Assembly: GCA_964498395.1 (NCBI GenBank)
Contig: CAZCHE010000002.1
Coordinates: forward strand, 124,001-188,000
Direction of reading: 5' to 3'
Length of the DNA stretch: 64,000 nucleotides
From: Parapedobacter sp964498395
GTDB lineage: Bacteria > Bacteroidota > Bacteroidia > Sphingobacteriales > Sphingobacteriaceae
In this document: positions 1 through 8,642 of the stretch, one piece after another
How the letters are laid out: every line of letters begins with the position of its first letter
Numbering within the stretch: position 1 is the stretch's first letter
Program-made: the position numbers and the translations under genes
Notes under the pieces: generated by a model
The model's database searches: none
The model's input: the letters and a program-made list of their open reading frames with translations, nothing else
Told to the model about the DNA's origin: nothing

Positions 1-402
1 AATTGCGGCCATTTTGTGGGAGGTATTGTGGAAGTTTTTCCACAATGTGGTGTGTTGGTGGCCCGTCGTTGTAGAAATTTGTCGGGAAAACGAAAACGAA
101 CGGCTTTTTTTGGCTTTTATATCGTTGATATTCAGTTATATTTTGTGGTGAGGGGCATGATGGGCAATAATAAGGTGCTTCCTTTGCAAAGTTGGCATCA
201 TATTGTGGTAAGACTATGTGGTTTTCTACGGAATTCACCTTGCATTGCTAAGGGTAAAAATAGTCATATAAGTTGAACAGGGAATACCACCTTTGTTCGT
301 AAGAAGAGAACGGTAAATTACTTTAGTATAGTATGAACTGTTTGTTTTAGTATCTGGAAAAGCGTCGCCTCGGTGGCGCTTTTTTTAATAACCGAACTCA
401 GG
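1..402. other. Gene-free left edge
   Basis: No credible protein gene is seen here. The only long frame (16-276) has no recognisable domain or codon pattern. A perfect 9 bp inverted repeat, ATTGTGGAA with loop GTTT, lies at 25-46. A rho-independent terminator closes the region at about 360-387. The sequence between 300 and 387 could be a short untranslated RNA or the 3' end of a transcript entering from the left, but I cannot choose between these. Confidence 0.5.
358..387 (+). terminator. Rho-independent terminator
   Basis: A GC-rich stem GCGTCGCC / GGTGGCGC (8 pairs, two of them G-U) is followed by a run of seven T on the plus strand and preceded by four A. It can therefore act in both directions. 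It faces the end of rarA and would end any rightward transcript entering the window. Confidence 0.7.
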
Positions 403-1683
403 TTAATACCCATATTTCCCTTTCCAGTTTTGCCTCAGTTTTTCACGCAGTTTATCTTCTGCGGGGTTTTTCCCGGGATCATACAGTTTGGTACCACTTA
501 ACCCTTCGGGCATGAACTCCTGCTCGACAAAATTGCCTGCATAGCTATGGGCATATTTGTAGTCCTTGCCATAATCCAGCTGTTTCATCAGCTTGGTTGG
601 CGCATTGCGAATAGGTAGGGGCACGGGGAGGTCACCCGTTTGCTTAACAAGTGCTTGCGCCTTATTGATGGCTTCGTAAGCAGCATTGCTTTTGGGCGAT
701 GCGGCAAGATAGGTGACCGTTTGAGAGAGAATGATGCGCGACTCGGGCCAGCCGATTACATTGACCGCTTGGAAACAATTATTGGCGAGCAATAATGCAT
801 TGGGATTGGCATTGCCGACGTCTTCGGAGGCCAATATGAGCAATCGGCGGGCGATGAACAGTGGGTCTTCACCACCTTCGATCATGCGGGCTAGCCAATA
901 TACCGCAGCATTGGGGTCACTGCCTCGGATGGATTTGATAAAAGCCGAAATGATGTCGTAATGCTGTTCGCCGGCCTTGTCATAGATGGCCATGTTTTGT
1001 TGCACCTGATTCAATACAAAATCGTTGGTGATGGTAAGCGGCTGGCCAGCTGCGGCATTGACAACCAATTCGAGCACATTCAATAGTTTGCGAGCGTCAC
1101 CACCCGAAATTCGGATAAGGGCTTCGTGCTGTTCGACCACCACTTGTTGCTGACGGAGGTAATCGTCCTCTTGGAGGGCTTTGCTGATGATGCCTGCCAA
1201 TTCGTCTTCGGTCAAATGTTCCAGCACATATACTTGGCAACGGGAGAGCAACGCAGAAATGACTTCGAATGAAGGGTTTTCGGTGGTGGCGCCGATCAAC
1301 GTGACCAAGCCACGTTCGACGGCCCCGAGAAGCGAATCTTGCTGTGATTTGGAAAACCGGTGGATTTCGTCAATAAATAGGATCGGTTGTTCCTGTTCGA
1401 AGTTTTTCAATTGCTGGGCCTTGTCAATGACATCACGGATGTCTTTTACGCCCGAGCTGATGGCACTAAGGCTGAAGAAAGGACGATTGAGGGCTTTCGA
1501 TATAATCAAGGCAAGGGTGGTTTTGCCCACACCGGGAGGGCCCCAGAAGACCATGGAGGGGATGTTGTTTTGTTCAATAGCATTACGCAATACAGCCCCT
1601 GGGCCGATGATGTGTTGCTGCCCAACATAGTCCGCAATGGTCGTGGGACGCATGCGCTCTGCTAATGGTATTCGCGTTGCCAT
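403..1683 (-). CDS. rarA: Replication-associated recombination ATPase RarA (MgsA)
   Basis: AAA+ ATPase of the RarA/MgsA/WRNIP1 family, which acts at stalled replication forks and single-strand gaps. The Walker A motif GPPGVGKTT is at about residues 48-56, Walker B ILFIDEIH at about 101-108, and a sensor-1 stretch GATTENPSFE follows. The C-terminal tetramerisation part typical of the family is present, giving about 426 residues, the usual length. The reading frame extends upstream to a TTG at 1695, but the ATG at 1683 gives the conserved family N-terminus (ATRIPLAERMRP) and is preferred. It is divergent from the TPR gene at 1788, with about 100 bp between them. Confidence 0.96.
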   Translation of the reverse strand: MATRIPLAERMRPTTIADYVGQQHIIGPGAVLRNAIEQNNIPSMVFWGPPGVGKTTLALIISKALNRPFFSLSAISSGVKDIRDVIDKAQQLKNFEQEQPILFIDEIHRFSKSQQDSLLGAVERGLVTLIGATTENPSFEVISALLSRCQVYVLEHLTEDELAGIISKALQEDDYLRQQQVVVEQHEALIRISGGDARKLLNVLELVVNAAAGQPLTITNDFVLNQVQQNMAIYDKAGEQHYDIISAFIKSIRGSDPNAAVYWLARMIEGGEDPLFIARRLLILASEDVGNANPNALLLANNCFQAVNVIGWPESRIILSQTVTYLAASPKSNAAYEAINKAQALVKQTGDLPVPLPIRNAPTKLMKQLDYGKDYKYAHSYAGNFVEQEFMPEGLSGTKLYDPGKNPAEDKLREKLRQNWKGKYGY

Positions 1684-1760
1684 GATTTTTAGCAAACTTA
1701 ATTAATTCACGGGTCATCTGCAAATCTTTTCATACTTCCCGCACAAAGGAACAATTTTTG

Positions 1761-1768
1761 TATCTTAG
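1761..1768 (+). promoter_or_regulatory. Candidate -7 box (TATCTTAG)
   Basis: TATCTTAG differs at one position from the Bacteroidota -7 consensus TAnnTTTG. It lies 10 bp before the ATG at 1779 and 19 bp before the ATG at 1788. I see no clear -33 element. Confidence 0.4.
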
Positions 1769-1787
1769 CAAACCTAATATGGTATAT

Positions 1788-2930
1788 ATGAGACTAAAAC
1801 AGCGGCTATTTGGCTATGTGGTGGGCTTTTATGGCGTTTTGATGTTGGTATGTGCACCTACTGGCCTCCGTGCTCAACAGCAGGTCGATTTCTCCGGTCA
1901 CATTACCCGTTATGACAGCACCTTTAACGGCGTCGGCCCAAAAGTATATTTTCTCCCACCCCCCAAGAGTGAAGAAGAACTACTGGATGACCGTTACGCA
2001 GAGAAAGAGGTCGATTCCACATTGGTCGAGGAGTATGTAGCGCGCATGAAGTATTACCATCGATTGGGAACGACCGGCGACAAGGCCGTAGTGTCTAAAT
2101 ACTTACCCATAGTGGTCACCCACGCCGAAAGCGTAGAAGGTAAACTGTGGCTTGAGCGGGAGTATGCAGAGAAGCTGGGCAATGAAAACCTGGTGGCCGA
2201 CTTGGAAAACCGGTTGGGCATGGAATACCTCGCCGCAGGGGCCTCCGATTATGCGCTCGAGTTTTTTGAACACGCGATGACCGTAAAGCAGCGGCATCAA
2301 CGGACTGCCGACTGGGAAGTGATCGCCCATAACCTGGCGATTACCTATGAGTATTTAGGGCAGTTGGATAAAGCACACGCCCTGCGCCAAGAATTATACG
2401 ATCGCGCGGTAAAAGCGAAAAACAACAACCGGCAGGCGTATGCGATAATGGAATGGGCAATGGTAAAAGCGAAGCAGGGGCTTTCGGTAGAGGCCGAACG
2501 GGATATTATCCGCAAAGTCCTGCCCCTTTTCAGTCGTACGAAAAACGAAGCGGGCCGTGCGTCAGCTTTCCGAACACTGGCCGATGTCTATACCCTCCAG
2601 CAGAAATATCCGGAAGCGCAATGGTTTTTGGTGCAGGCAAAGTCTATTGTCGATAAAGAAGGCATCGCCGACCAATTGCCGGAAATCATTTTCAACTTGG
2701 CAGAAACCAAAAAGCAATCGGGCAACCCCCGCGTTGCCATCGAGGAATATAAGGTCGCCGATGGGCTGGCACAGAAAGACCATATTATGGGCATGCAGTT
2801 AGCTATTTTGGATGCGTTAGGTGACCTATATCACCAGGCCGGCAATTACAATGAGGCCGAAATAACGCTCAATCGATACGATACCTTGAAAAATATTCTA
2901 TTTAATGGGGAGCATCCGGTAGACAATTGA
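1788..2930 (+). CDS. Secreted TPR-repeat protein
   Basis: About 380 residues with an N-terminal signal peptide (basic MRLKQR, hydrophobic stretch, cleavage near LRAQ). From about residue 110 onward come successive helical pairs with TPR spacing, for example the segments around YLAAGASDYALEFFEHAM, NLAITYEYLGQLDKAHAL, TLADVYTLQQKYPEAQ and ALGDLYHQAGNYNEAE. TPR proteins are protein-interaction scaffolds and no catalytic domain is visible. The protein is probably periplasmic. Alternative starts are ATG 1779 and TTG 1758; 1788 is chosen because it gives a normal signal peptide. Its partner is unknown. Confidence 0.85.
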   Translation: MRLKQRLFGYVVGFYGVLMLVCAPTGLRAQQQVDFSGHITRYDSTFNGVGPKVYFLPPPKSEEELLDDRYAEKEVDSTLVEEYVARMKYYHRLGTTGDKAVVSKYLPIVVTHAESVEGKLWLEREYAEKLGNENLVADLENRLGMEYLAAGASDYALEFFEHAMTVKQRHQRTADWEVIAHNLAITYEYLGQLDKAHALRQELYDRAVKAKNNNRQAYAIMEWAMVKAKQGLSVEAERDIIRKVLPLFSRTKNEAGRASAFRTLADVYTLQQKYPEAQWFLVQAKSIVDKEGIADQLPEIIFNLAETKKQSGNPRVAIEEYKVADGLAQKDHIMGMQLAILDALGDLYHQAGNYNEAEITLNRYDTLKNILFNGEHPVDN

Positions 2931-3139
2931 AGCCGTTATTTCAGGTAATCGTAATCTTTTTCTATCAATCGTGGTTTTTAGGTTGTTTCTTTGTGGTCGT
3001 TTGTAACGAATTCAAACACAAACCGTCAGTATTGCGTTAGTATACGAGGGAATAATGGTTTTTTTGATTAAATTTATCGGCTAAAATGTTGGAGAGATTG
3101 TGTGGTTGTCACAATCAACTAAATGGGATTAAATATAGT

Positions 3140-5269
3140 ATGGAGAATATGTTGAAGAAAGTTTTGATAGGGTTGTTTGTGGTAGCCATTGCGGCTTGCG
3201 GCTCAACGCCACGTGTAAACCTGGATGCTGAGGCCAATGCGCTGCAGCCCACGGCACAGCACGCGGTGATCGCCAAGGATGTGGTCGGTTTGTTTGAATC
3301 CATCAGTTACAAAAAGGTGCCTTTTGGCGACTCGATATCGTCTATTGTTTTCGATAACCTCATAAAAGCGATGGATCAAGGTAAGCACTACCTGATGCAG
3401 TCGGATATCGATGGTTTCGAGCAGTACAGGAATACCTTAAGCCAAGATTTTAAGGCCGGCGATTTAAGTGCAGCTTACCACATGTTCAATGTATACATGG
3501 AGCGTTATGTCAACCGGCTGGAATTTGCACTGACTCAGGTGGAAGCGCCGCACGATTTCTCGATTGATGAAACGTATGTCTATAATCGCGAGCATGAAGG
3601 ATGGTTTACCGATGAGGCCGAAGCCGATGAGCAGTGGCGGAAGCGTGTAAAATACGATTTGCTAAACCTGCGCCTCAGTGGTAACGGAAGCGACTCGGCC
3701 GAGGTAAAGCAAAAGGAAACCATAGCCAATCGGTATAACAACTTGATTTCAATGGCCAAAAAGACCGATAATAACGAAGCCTTCCAAGTCATCATGGGAG
3801 CATTGACCGATGCTATCGACCCCCATACCAGTTATTTCAATCCTTATTTTGCCCAGCGCTTCAATGAGGAGATGGCCAATACCTTTGAAGGTATTGGGGC
3901 CCGCCTCACCATGGAAAACGAAGTGGTGAAAGTGGCGGAGGTTATCGTAGGAGGCCCGGTGTATAAGGAAAAGGCATTGAGCATAGATGACCGCATCGTC
4001 GGTGTGGGACAAGGTAAGGATGGCGAGTTTGAAGATATCATCGGCTGGAAACTTGATCACGCGGTGTCAAAAATCAAGGGGCCTAAGGGGACAGTGGTAC
4101 GCTTGAAGGTGATTCCCGCAGGAGAGGAGCTGACTGCTGAACCTAAAATTGTATCCCTGACCCGCGAGAAAATCGTGATCGAGGAAGAGTCTGCGAAGCG
4201 TGAAATTAAAGAAGTGGTTGGCGATGACGGAAAGACCTATCGGGTAGGTATTATCAGCCTGCCGAAATTTTATATTGATTTTGAGGCCTACCGAAAAAAT
4301 GACCCCAATTATAAAAGTACGACACGTGATGTAAGGTTGTTGCTTGATACGTTGAAACAGGAAAATGTAGATGCCGTGGTGATGGACCTGCGGTTTAATG
4401 GAGGGGGCTCGTTGCAGGAATCCATTGAATTGACGGGCCTATTTATCGACAAAGGTCCCGTAGTACAGGTGCGTGATACGCGGAATCGCATCGAGGTGAA
4501 TAGCGATCAAAGTGATGGTGTAGCGTGGGATGGGCCGTTAGGGGTCATCATCAATCGGTTTAGCGCATCGGCCTCTGAAATTTTTGCGGCGGCAATACAG
4601 GACTATGGGCGCGGGATCGTGCTGGGGTCGCAGTCATATGGTAAAGGAACGGTGCAGTCGGCGATTGACATGAGTAGGGTAATCAGTCCGACAGATCGGT
4701 TGTTATTGAAAGCGAAAACAAACGACAAAGAAGGGCTTCCAGTTGGCGCTCCCCAGTTTGGCCAAATCAACCTGACATTGGCCAAGTTCTATCGGGTTAC
4801 CGGTAGCAGCACCCAACACAAGGGCGTGGAGCCCGATATTGTGTTCCCCTCATTGTATTCTGCCGAAAAATATGGTGAAAGTTCTGAACCCTCTGCTTTG
4901 CCTTGGGATCAAGTTAATGCCACGGATTTCGCTTCGATTACAGATTTAAGTAGTGTTATCACCCAATTGGGGCAGCAGCACGAATCGCGTATGGAAAACT
5001 CGCCAGCCTACCGATACCTATTGGAAGACATTGATCTGATGCAGCAACGTGAATCGGAAATCAGTGTGACGCTCCAGGAGGAGAAGTTGAAGCAAGAGCG
5101 AGAAGAAAGTCGTGCAAAAAACAAGGATCGGACCGAAACGCTCCAGCAGATGAAGATAAACCTTGCCTTGGGAGGTGTAGGTGCAAACAGCGTCGATGAC
5201 GGATTAGACTTCATTCAGGAAGAAAGTTTGGCCGTCATGGCAGATTATGTAGCATTGACAAAAAAGTAA
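3140..5269 (+). CDS. prc: Carboxy-terminal processing (tail-specific) protease, S41A, lipoprotein
   Basis: Peptidase family S41A, Prc/Tsp type, which degrades or trims envelope proteins from their C-terminus. A lipobox (VAIAAC) puts the lipid-modified Cys at about residue 20, so a membrane-anchored protease is expected. Order: Tsp N-terminal domain; PDZ domain around GIGARLTMENEVVKV; S41 core with LRFNGGGS; then the catalytic dyad, Ser477 in FSASASEIF and Lys502 in YGKGTVQ, spaced 25 residues as in E. coli Prc; then a charged, coiled-coil C-terminal DUF3340-like part. Start ATG 3140 or 3149 is preferred over 3086, since only these give a lipoprotein signal. The tpx gene follows 13 bp after the stop, so the two are probably co-transcribed. 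Confidence 0.93.
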   Translation: MENMLKKVLIGLFVVAIAACGSTPRVNLDAEANALQPTAQHAVIAKDVVGLFESISYKKVPFGDSISSIVFDNLIKAMDQGKHYLMQSDIDGFEQYRNTLSQDFKAGDLSAAYHMFNVYMERYVNRLEFALTQVEAPHDFSIDETYVYNREHEGWFTDEAEADEQWRKRVKYDLLNLRLSGNGSDSAEVKQKETIANRYNNLISMAKKTDNNEAFQVIMGALTDAIDPHTSYFNPYFAQRFNEEMANTFEGIGARLTMENEVVKVAEVIVGGPVYKEKALSIDDRIVGVGQGKDGEFEDIIGWKLDHAVSKIKGPKGTVVRLKVIPAGEELTAEPKIVSLTREKIVIEEESAKREIKEVVGDDGKTYRVGIISLPKFYIDFEAYRKNDPNYKSTTRDVRLLLDTLKQENVDAVVMDLRFNGGGSLQESIELTGLFIDKGPVVQVRDTRNRIEVNSDQSDGVAWDGPLGVIINRFSASASEIFAAAIQDYGRGIVLGSQSYGKGTVQSAIDMSRVISPTDRLLLKAKTNDKEGLPVGAPQFGQINLTLAKFYRVTGSSTQHKGVEPDIVFPSLYSAEKYGESSEPSALPWDQVNATDFASITDLSSVITQLGQQHESRMENSPAYRYLLEDIDLMQQRESEISVTLQEEKLKQEREESRAKNKDRTETLQQMKINLALGGVGANSVDDGLDFIQEESLAVMADYVALTKK

Positions 5270-5282
5270 ATCATCAAACGAT

Positions 5283-5783
5283 ATGGCAACAATCACATTC
5301 AAAGGAAACGAAGTGCATACTACCGGACAACTGCCAGCTGTGGGCGGTAAGGCTCCTGATTTCACACTGACAGCAGGTGACCTTTCGGAAAAGACGCTGG
5401 CCGATTATAAAGGGAAATGGATTGTACTTAACATTTTCCCAAGCCTCGATACCGGTACGTGTGCGGCATCGGTAAGGACGTTTAACCAAAAGGCTGGGGG
5501 CCTCGATAATACGGTCGTGCTCTGCATTTCCAAGGATTTGCCATTTGCCCAAGGACGTTTCTGTGCAGCCGAGGGCATCGATAATGTACAAACACTATCG
5601 GAATATAAGGGAAGCAGCTTTTCTGATGCCTATCAAGTGAAATTTTCGGATGGCCCACTAGTCGGTTTATTAAGCCGAGCGGTCGTGGTAATCGATGAAG
5701 CAGGCAATGTCGTGTACACCGAGCAAGTGGCCGAAACCACCGAAGAACCCGACTATGACAAGGCATTGGCAGCGATAGCGTAG
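5283..5783 (+). CDS. tpx: Thiol peroxidase Tpx
   Basis: Atypical 2-Cys peroxiredoxin of the Tpx family that reduces hydroperoxides with thioredoxin as donor. The peroxidatic Cys60 lies in PSLDTGTCAASVR and the resolving Cys94 in GRFC, equivalent to Cys61 and Cys95 of E. coli Tpx. The length of 166 residues is normal. It starts 13 bp after prc, so the two share a transcript. This pairs envelope proteolysis with peroxide defence. Confidence 0.96.
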   Translation: MATITFKGNEVHTTGQLPAVGGKAPDFTLTAGDLSEKTLADYKGKWIVLNIFPSLDTGTCAASVRTFNQKAGGLDNTVVLCISKDLPFAQGRFCAAEGIDNVQTLSEYKGSSFSDAYQVKFSDGPLVGLLSRAVVVIDEAGNVVYTEQVAETTEEPDYDKALAAIA

Positions 5784-5803
5784 GCCCGGTAAAGGCGGTT
5801 CCT

Positions 5804-6847
5804 TTATGCGCCGGCATGGATGGCCTTGGCAACCGTGCGGATGTCGGCTTTGGTATGCAGGCTATTAATAACCACCCGGTTCAGTAATGGATCTGTTGGG
5901 AGTGGATATGAAAAGCTGGAAATGACAATGTTGCGTGTTGCCAGGTAGTGACTAAGGTTGGCATCGTCAAAACAGTAAACAGGGAAGCCGGCAAACGATT
6001 GGTGCGGCGTTTGGATGATCGCTTCAAACCATTCCATTCGTTTCTGTAGTCGCTCCCGTTGCTTTTCATAAAGAGATCTGCCATGAATCAATGCATGCAT
6101 GGCTGCTGGTGATGGTGGCGATGCGCCCGCATAGATCGGATTTTCACGTAGCCCGTTCATGACAGCGGCTTCACCCAAGATAACCCCGGCATCTATTCCC
6201 AAACCTTTAGCTAAGGAACCCGTCAAAACAAAATGGAAATGAGGTCGATGGAGTTGCCGAAGGTAGGTAATCGAAGGGTTTTGGAAGACCCCGAATCCAT
6301 GGGAATCATCCAATAGAAAATAAACGTCCTTGCCATCATTTATTTCACAGAACGCTGAAAAGTCATAACATATCGGCTTAATGCTGGCAAAAGTATCAGA
6401 TGCCACGACAAATTTCGCGCTATTGCTTCGGTTAATATGGGCTGTTGTTGCCGTGACCCATTCGTCAAAGGATTGCTGGGGAGCGGGCGAAATCGGGGTT
6501 GTCCATAATGCAGGGTGGGAGCCCGGTGCGTAGTATATTTCTGCGTCCTGCATAAGCGATCGTACCGCTAATTGGGTTGCTAAAAAACCGCTTGAAACGA
6601 CGATGCTTGCTTCGAAGCCCAGCCAATTTGCCAGGTATTCCTCTGCATGGCCGTAGATGTCAAGTTGCACATTATTGTTTCGGGAGGAGCCTACATTTGT
6701 TCCGTATTTTCGGAGGCCCTCTCGGTGCAAGCGTAGCGCTTCGGGGAGCGCATTCATCCCCAAGTACGCCGTACCGCCAAAGAAAAGGTATGTTTTTCCC
6801 AAATGACCGAACGTGCGGCCCACGCCATGATCCGGCCTGTAGAACAT
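5804..6847 (-). CDS. PLP-dependent alpha-oxoamine synthase-like enzyme
   Basis: Fold type I PLP enzyme resembling 8-amino-7-oxononanoate synthase, 2-amino-3-ketobutyrate CoA ligase and serine palmitoyltransferase. Visible motifs are the substrate-glycine loop YGTNVGSSRNNN, the cofactor motif LLDDSHGFG (residues about 179-186), and the PLP lysine, probably Lys214 in GSLAKGLGIDAG. At about 347 residues it is shorter than usual (about 390-400), and the lysine motif departs from the usual TLGKALG form. No biotin or sphingolipid genes are adjacent; it follows pgi at a gap of 11 bp. A GTG start at 6868 would overlap pgi; the ATG at 6847 is preferred. The substrate is unknown. Confidence 0.75.
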   Translation of the reverse strand: MFYRPDHGVGRTFGHLGKTYLFFGGTAYLGMNALPEALRLHREGLRKYGTNVGSSRNNNVQLDIYGHAEEYLANWLGFEASIVVSSGFLATQLAVRSLMQDAEIYYAPGSHPALWTTPISPAPQQSFDEWVTATTAHINRSNSAKFVVASDTFASIKPICYDFSAFCEINDGKDVYFLLDDSHGFGVFQNPSITYLRQLHRPHFHFVLTGSLAKGLGIDAGVILGEAAVMNGLRENPIYAGASPPSPAAMHALIHGRSLYEKQRERLQKRMEWFEAIIQTPHQSFAGFPVYCFDDANLSHYLATRNIVISSFSYPLPTDPLLNRVVINSLHTKADIRTVAKAIHAGA

Positions 6848-6858
6848 CGGTTGGTCGA

Positions 6859-8505
6859 TTACCGCCACTCCTTAAACCGGTTAATCAGTCCATTGGTGGA
6901 GGAGTCATGCGACGAAACCGCTCGCTCATCTCGCAGTTCAGGTAGGATTTTTCCCGCGAGTTGTTTCCCTAATTCCACCCCCCATTGGTCAAAGCTGAAG
7001 ATGTTCCAAACGATGCCCTGCACGAAAATCTTGTGTTCGTAAAACGCGATGAGTGTACCTAACGTATAGGGAGTGATTTTCTTGATCAGGAACGAATTGC
7101 TGGGGCGGTTGCCCTCGAATACCTTGTACGGCTTCAGGGTCGCTATTTCCTCCGCCGACAGTCCGGCAGCCTCCAACTCGGCGGCCACTTCACCTTCGTC
7201 CTTCCCATTCATCAACGCCTCGGTCTGTGCAAAGAAATTGGAGAGCAGCAGGGTATGGTGTTCACCGATGGGATTGTGGCTTTGTGCCGGGGCAATGAAA
7301 TCAGTCGGGATCAGTTTGGTGCCTTGGTGGATTAACTGGTAAAAGGCATGTTGCCCGTTCGTTCCGGGCTCACCCCAGATGATGGGGCCGGTCTGGTAGG
7401 CCACCCGGTTGCCGTTGCGATCCACGTACTTGCCGTTACTCTCCATGTCGCCTTGCTGGAAATAGGCCGCAAAACGGTGCAAGTATTGGTCGTAGGGTAG
7501 GATGGCATGGGTCTCGGCATCGAAGAAGTTATTGTACCATATCCCCAATAGGGCCATGATGACGGGAATATTGTCTTCAAGCATCGTATGGCGGAAATGC
7601 TCGTCTGCCGCAAGGGCGCCTTTGAGCAACTGCTCGAAATTCGCATAGCCGATGCCGAGCACAATGGATAGCCCGATGGCGCTCCACAGCGAATAGCGGC
7701 CACCCACCCAGTCCCAAAACTCGAACATATTTTGTGTATCGATGCCAAATGCCGCTACTGCATTGCTATTGGTAGATAGTGCCACGAAATGTTTGGCGAT
7801 ATCGGCTTGACTAGCCCCTCCATCCAGCAGCCATTGGCGCGCGGTATGGGCATTGGCCATGGTCTCCTGTGTCGTGAATGTCTTGGAGGCGATGAGGAAT
7901 AACGTGGTTTCGGGGTCGACCTTTTTCAGGGTTTCGACGATATGTGTGCCATCCACATTAGACACGAAGTGGAGGTTGAGGTGGTTCTTGTACGGTTTGA
8001 GCGCCTCGGTGACCATCACCGGCCCAAGGTCTGACCCGCCGATGCCGATATTAACTACATCGGTGATGGATTTGCCCGTGTAGCCTTTCCAATCCCCGCT
8101 GATCACTTTTTCGGAGAAAGCTTTCATCTTGGCGAGGACAGCCCTGACCTCGGGCATGACATCTTTGCCATCTACGAGCACGAGGCCATCGCCTTGGTTA
8201 CGCAGGGCGGTATGCAATACGGCGCGATGCTCGGTCTGATTGATCGGCTCACCGGCAAACATGGCTTGGATCGCATCTTCAAGCTGACACTCTCGAGCCA
8301 GCTGCAACAGTAAAGCCTTCGTGGTGTCGTCGATGCGATTTTTGGAATAATCAAAAAGGATATCGCCAAACGCGATGGAAAATTTCTCGAACCGCTGCGG
8401 ATCCTCTTCAAAAAGTTCCTTCAAGGGTTTCGGGGCGATGTCGATATAATGGTTACTCAGGTACTTGTATGCCTGGGTTTCGGTAAAATTAACACGTGGT
8501 AACAT
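6859..8505 (-). CDS. pgi: Glucose-6-phosphate isomerase
   Basis: Interconverts glucose 6-phosphate and fructose 6-phosphate in glycolysis and gluconeogenesis. The family signatures are clear: IGIGGSDLGPVM, the phosphate-binding SKTFTTQET, GGRYSLWSAIGLS with the catalytic region, MESNGKYV, and the C-terminal FDQWGVELGK. The length of 548 residues matches the bacterial enzyme. The PLP enzyme at 5804-6847 lies immediately downstream and is probably co-transcribed. Confidence 0.98.
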   Translation of the reverse strand: MLPRVNFTETQAYKYLSNHYIDIAPKPLKELFEEDPQRFEKFSIAFGDILFDYSKNRIDDTTKALLLQLARECQLEDAIQAMFAGEPINQTEHRAVLHTALRNQGDGLVLVDGKDVMPEVRAVLAKMKAFSEKVISGDWKGYTGKSITDVVNIGIGGSDLGPVMVTEALKPYKNHLNLHFVSNVDGTHIVETLKKVDPETTLFLIASKTFTTQETMANAHTARQWLLDGGASQADIAKHFVALSTNSNAVAAFGIDTQNMFEFWDWVGGRYSLWSAIGLSIVLGIGYANFEQLLKGALAADEHFRHTMLEDNIPVIMALLGIWYNNFFDAETHAILPYDQYLHRFAAYFQQGDMESNGKYVDRNGNRVAYQTGPIIWGEPGTNGQHAFYQLIHQGTKLIPTDFIAPAQSHNPIGEHHTLLLSNFFAQTEALMNGKDEGEVAAELEAAGLSAEEIATLKPYKVFEGNRPSNSFLIKKITPYTLGTLIAFYEHKIFVQGIVWNIFSFDQWGVELGKQLAGKILPELRDERAVSSHDSSTNGLINRFKEWR

Positions 8506-8642
8506 AACGCTAGTTTTTTGCGAATTTAGGGTTTTTAGGTGAAGTTACGACGATGTGTTTAAAATACACCCCCCCAGGGCCTGTCAGATAGAAAGACCTC
8601 GCCTGTTACCAATGTGTTTACGCGATATCCAGAAAGGGATCG

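Noticed and set aside
16..276. Open reading frame at the left edge
   Set aside because: No domain, unusual composition for this genome, and no ribosome-binding or promoter context. Treated as chance.
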